Assembly (NCBI GenBank): GCA_033002965.1
Contig: JAURVB010006709.1
Coordinates: forward strand, 62,001 to 126,000
DNA: 64,000 bases
Source of the DNA: Piper betle
Taxonomy: Eukaryota; Streptophyta; Magnoliopsida; Piperales; Piperaceae
Reading direction: 5' to 3'
Shown piece after piece: positions 60,181 to 64,000 of this stretch (position 1 is its first letter; each line of letters begins with the position of its first letter). The position numbers and the translations under genes were made by a program. Under the pieces are notes generated by a model that was not told where the DNA came from, made no database searches, and was given only the letters and a program-made list of their open reading frames with translations.

Positions 60181-60240
60181 TGATGTCATTGACACGTCAT
60201 AATATGAAAGGGACGTCATCCACGTCTCCTGTCCACGTGG
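60181..60240 (+). promoter_or_regulatory. Cluster of TGACG/ACGTCA boxes and a G-box upstream of glutaredoxin
   Basis: TGATGTCA at 60181-60188, ACGTCA at 60194-60199 and 60213-60218, CACGTC at 60221-60226, and a CACGTG G-box at 60234-60239, all within 60 bases and 110-170 bases before the ATG. Paired TGACG motifs (as-1-like) are bound by TGA bZIP factors, which physically and genetically interact with CC-type glutaredoxins. The first two boxes are 11 bases apart, close to the spacing in as-1. Confidence 0.55.
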
Positions 60241-60349
60241 GATGGATGGCCCCCTCGCCCACCACCATTTAACAGACGCCTTCCCCTCCCCGCTCCCTTT
60301 TGTTTCCCCTCCTCGTCTTCTACCTCTATCTGATCCAATTTCCGGCGCG

Positions 60350-60679
60350 ATGACGGCGACGAGCTTTTCGATCGATGTCGTGGAGACGACGGAGGGGCGG
60401 ATCAGGCGGCTAATATCGGAGAACCCGGTGGTGATCTTCAGCCGTGCCTCCTGCTGCATGTGCCATGTGATGAGGAGGCTGCTGGCTCACATCGGCGTCC
60501 ACCCGACCGTCATCGAGCTCGACGATGCCGAGCTCGACCGTGCGCGGATGGCACTCGAAGCTGCGGCCGCACCCGCCGTCTTCATCGGCGGTGATAACGT
60601 CGGCGGGCTGGAGTCCTTGGTGGCTCTCCACGTTAGTGGGCAGTTGGTCCCTAGGCTGAGGGAGGTTGGTGCATGCTAG
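60350..60679 (+). CDS. CC-type (class III) glutaredoxin, ROXY-like
   Basis: 109-residue intronless glutaredoxin of the land-plant-specific CC class, which modulates TGA-type transcription factors in nucleus and cytosol. The start MTATSFSIDVVE follows a GC-rich leader. A longer in-frame start at 60242 would add a Pro/His-rich stretch unlike the family, so ATG 60350 is preferred. Active site SCCMC (Cys35-Cys36-Met37-Cys38) in VVIFSRASCCMCHVMRRLL, cis-Pro in APAVFIGG, and the GGLESL glutathione-binding turn are all present. The family's C-terminal ALWL motif is missing: the protein ends LREVGAC. Members lacking ALWL are known, but in tested ones that motif is needed for some developmental roles. 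A cluster of ACGT boxes lies just upstream. Confidence 0.92.
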   Translation: MTATSFSIDVVETTEGRIRRLISENPVVIFSRASCCMCHVMRRLLAHIGVHPTVIELDDAELDRARMALEAAAAPAVFIGGDNVGGLESLVALHVSGQLVPRLREVGAC

Positions 60680-63278
60680 CACTCAGTGATTGTATAAGGG
60701 TCAAAAATGTAATTTAGGTGTTCCGTTCCGTCTTCCTCAAAGAAAGGATGGCTGCATTAATACGGCTTTTAATCTTAATATTAATTTTGGGCTTAGCACT
60801 TTTTTATACGATAATAAAGGAGGTTTTTTAATTGTAAGAGCAAATTAAAGACTCTCTACCTTAAATATATATAATGTTCTGTGCATGCATGGAATGTTCT
60901 CTTTCTATTAACTAAGAGATTCACTTTGCTTTTTTCTTTTGTTCAAGTGGTTTGGCAAGAGTAAATTGAAATAATGGAGGAGGACATCATACATTTCATA
61001 TTATATATACATGGCTGTTGGGGGGAAGCTACATGATTCAATTCACTTTCTCATATATAATTCAAAAAGCTTTATATATAATTTATCCATCTTGGGTCGT
61101 ATAGATCATTGAGATTACTGTTAGATATTCATATTTTTATTTATGCATCACAGTACTATATCTTCCATGGTCAGAAACAAACAGAAGCAGCGAAGGTAAC
61201 ACGTATATACATATCACTATTAATTAGAAACGGCTTTCACCATCATTGCTCAGATATACATGTATATTGTATGTATGTACATGCATGTAAATTTTGCGAT
61301 GGGTGGCTTCTCGACGCAAAGTCATTTACTGCAACGTTATAATCGGTCTCGATACCATACGCTTAATTACATGATTAATTAGTGAAATGTAAAAGTATTA
61401 ATTCCAAGCTAATACGTAGGTGTAGAAGCAGCAACCTGATGAATATTAATTATATTAACTGAAGAAATGCAATAATCAGAAATCTAATGCTAGTTTTGAG
61501 TAATGGAATATTTTAGACGTTGGATCAAACTGCGCGCTTAATATCCGACCTTTCTTCCTTCCATACAATATATATGTATACCTCCCGACTTCACCAAACC
61601 CGGATAGGAGGTAATTTCTACATACCATGATTAGACAGGGTATAGTGTCTTATAAGAATTATAAATATGGACTTAATCCCAATATTAGAGAGGATGATAT
61701 ATACTTTATTCTTTGTGACCATGTATTATATTTTGCATGTAATATACATGCATGCATTTCCTGTATTTTTCTTCTTGTGCTGTAAATTATTTATTAATCT
61801 ACGTACATAGCTTCTTAATTAATTATTTGTTTCCAAAAAAACTGTACTGTAGCTTCTACATATATTCATCAATGTGTATGCAGACATTATTCATTCCCTA
61901 ATACAAATTATAACATCTATCTATTTAACCTAAGAATCCATTTAGAGCGCATAAGGTCACATCAAGTGTATTCCATAACAATTATGGTGGCTTTCTTTAT
62001 AGTTTATATTGATGGATGGATCAAAGTGCCACTTGCTGTGCTTGGTAGGGGCCATGACAATGCTTTGTTATAAAGATGCAACGCCCCAAGTGGAGAAAAA
62101 TCAATTAAACATTTTATACGAGCTTATAGATAGGAGCTTGGTCCTACCTTTTTGCTTATAATGTGAAACAAGCAATTTCCAAGATCATCTCTCTAATTTT
62201 ATGCATATAAAAAACAGATAGTTGAAGAAGAAAAAATATTGAATTGGTTCCTACAAAAAGATCGGGTAGTGGGTTAGGTCCAGTTTATATATATGCATGA
62301 CCCTTCACATTATTTTACATCTTGTTTTCATCTTCATAAAAACTAATGTTTATAAATGCTTGCATCTAACAAGTTACGTATCATTTCCTTGGTGTCTATT
62401 TGGGGGACTAGTTATCTGTAAATATCAATATATATTACTTTTGAATTTTGCGGTCACCATTTGCTCTTTGTGACAGAAAGAAAAGAGAACCAGTTAAGTT
62501 TAAGATGTTAGTCGACAAAATTAATTATCAGTATAGACAATGATCTGAACGATTTACTCTTGATTGGATGGTGGTTAATCACGTAGTATATACTATATAG
62601 TTATAAAATACATCAAACTCGTTGAATAAAAAGCTCATAGAATGGGACGAAACCCAAGTAGAAATTAATAATTATATTATAGTAGCTAAGGTAAACTGGC
62701 CCTAACAGCTCAAGCATTAAAGGCACTACCAAAAAAAATGGCCTATTTAATTAGATGTAGTTTATACTTAATTTGTCATTTAGGTTTGAAAACCACATAA
62801 ACGTATGTATAGAATTTTTTAGATTTTTTATACACTTTTATAAATCGACTATAAAAAAAATAATATGAGTATTTTTTAGACTTTTTTTATACACTTATAT
62901 ACTTACTTGACTATAAAAATTATATAATATTTTTCGTCTCCATGGCCGGAAGTTATCAAATTTGAAAGGCCAAGCTTTGGCCAAGTCGAACATCTTTTTA
63001 GAAACCCTCTATAATCTATAATGACTGTTATTCAGCTGTTAATTAGTTTACATCATAAATCTCTCTGTCTCTCTCTCTAGTGTGTCTAATTTGATTCAAT
63101 ACTTGATTAGGCACAGCGTAATTAATATTGTTGATTGCTTCTGCTTTGTATTTTCCTGAGTACAGTACCTCAAGCTCTTGGCCAACTTGGTTTTAATTAA
63201 ATTGGAACATGCAAGGTTTTCGAAGTTTGTGAATTAATATATCAAGTAAGGTAGGTTTTACTTGTGAAGGATTCTAAC
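60680..63278. other. Intergenic, nothing coding recognised
   Basis: A possible poly(A) signal (AATAAAGG) at about 60814 ends the glutaredoxin transcript. The remainder is AT-rich, with a short (TC)n at about 63061-63079. No domain, tRNA cloverleaf or long inverted repeat was noticed by eye. Confidence 0.4.
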
Positions 63279-63858
63279 TAGGGCCGGGCACAGACTGAGT
63301 CAAGTCGAGTTTCGCCCAACTTGAACTCGGATCATTTGATTAACAAATTAAGTTTCAAGTTATATGGTTTTGAGTCAAGTTATCTTAGTTCAAGTTCGAT
63401 TCGAGCATCGGTCTTGTTCGAGTTTCATCACAATAAATTTGAAGATATAGTTTATTCTCTATAATGCAATATTTTTTATTTATAGTTTTTGTAAAACTAT
63501 AAATGATATTCTTTATAATTGATAGTTATAAAATAATTATTAGATTATTTTAATTTAATTAATTTTATACCAAATTATCATTGTTAATGTTATATTATTC
63601 ATGTACTATTAAATAGTAAAAAATACTAAAGATTTTTATATTAGACATCAAGTTGATTCGAAATGAGTTTTAAGTCGGATTGAGTTTTTTGAGTCAAATT
63701 GAGTCAAGTTTAATATAACTCAAAACTGATTCTATTGTAAATCGAGTCAAATTCAATTTTTTTAAGATCGAGTTTAAAATCAAACTTAAAATTAATATAG
63801 CTAGAGTCGAGCTAAGTCACAAAAACTCGCGAAATAGCTTGACATGTGTCCGGCCCTA
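63279..63858. mobile_element. Non-autonomous hAT element C (580 bp)
   Basis: Flanked by a perfect 8-bp duplication ATTCTAAC (63271-63278 and 63859-63866). The left end TAGGGCCGGGCACA matches the right end TAGGGCCGGACACA (read inward) at 13 of 14 bases. The interior is AT-rich, dense in GAGTCAAG/TTGAGTC words, with no transposase. Ends starting TAGGG plus 8-bp duplications are typical of Ac-like hAT elements. Confidence 0.88.
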
Positions 63859-63866
63859 ATTCTAAC

Positions 63867-64000
63867 TAATGGAAGGTTGATTGCCTTTTACCCCAGCATT
63901 GATTACCCAAAATTTAGTGCGTTGATGATACAATATTTAAGAACATGATTAATGAAATTGTCCAATAATTAAGTGGTGGCCTTTTGATGAAGAGATCTTA
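63867..64000. other. Intergenic to window end
   Basis: Nothing recognised in these last bases. Confidence 0.5.

Noticed and set aside
60242..60349. N-terminally extended glutaredoxin start at 60242
   Set aside because: It would add a Pro/His-rich stretch not seen in CC-type glutaredoxins and would place the G-box directly at the start codon.
1..64000. CRISPR arrays, operons, phage or plasmid features, organellar DNA
   Set aside because: The window is eukaryotic nuclear DNA with spliced genes. No spaced direct-repeat arrays or organelle genes were seen.

Overview
This window is nuclear DNA from a flowering plant. The evidence is intron-rich genes with plant-specific families (a TSO1-type CXC protein, a CC-type glutaredoxin, a plant SR-cyclophilin, a P-class PPR relic), AT-rich intergenic DNA, and Ty3/gypsy, Ty1/copia and hAT debris. 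A monocot is my best guess, with low confidence. No bacterial, viral or organellar segment is seen.

Layout. 1-2.8 kb: the 3' part of a CXC-domain (TSO1/TCX) gene on the + strand. 3.9-4.4 kb: a duplicated, broken piece of the 3' end of the thioesterase gene that lies at 18.7-22.1 kb. 4.9-12.5 kb: degenerate gypsy material, including an LTR (TATA box at 8231) split by a different, roughly 2.8-kb solo LTR (9404-12218). 13.7-18.4 kb: a decayed Ty1/copia element. 18.7-22.1 kb: an intact nine-exon acyl-protein thioesterase (-). 22.1-26.06 kb: about 4 kb with no recognisable gene. 26.06-26.97 kb: a single-exon ARM-repeat gene (-). 27.5-30.4 kb: mitochondrial cytochrome c oxidase subunit 5b (-). 31.2-40.55 kb: a long SR-cyclophilin gene (-), with a probable 5'-UTR exon near 41.6 kb. 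42.04-46.99 kb: a second solo LTR of the 9.4-kb family, with a perfect 5-bp target duplication and two hAT elements nested in it. 47.5-50.0 kb: a PPR pseudogene (+). 52.0-52.6 kb: a two-exon unknown small membrane protein (-). 54.2-59.3 kb: a three-finger CCCH zinc-finger gene (+). 60.35-60.68 kb: a CC-type glutaredoxin (+) with TGACG/ACGTCA boxes upstream. 63.28-63.86 kb: a 580-bp non-autonomous hAT element with a perfect 8-bp target duplication.

The genes are ordinary, unrelated housekeeping or developmental loci and form no cluster or pathway. The interest lies in (i) a transposon stack that can be ordered in time, because uninterrupted sister copies of two insertion sites lie in the same window, (ii) hAT elements that appear to carry a piece of the LTR family they landed in, (iii) three GC-AG introns in three unrelated genes, required by reading frame, and (iv) splice junctions that miss closing by one base beside homopolymers. 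I found no convincing new biological system. Splice sites were placed by eye from reading frame, protein-family recall and GT/GC-AG motifs; no alignment or transcript data were available.
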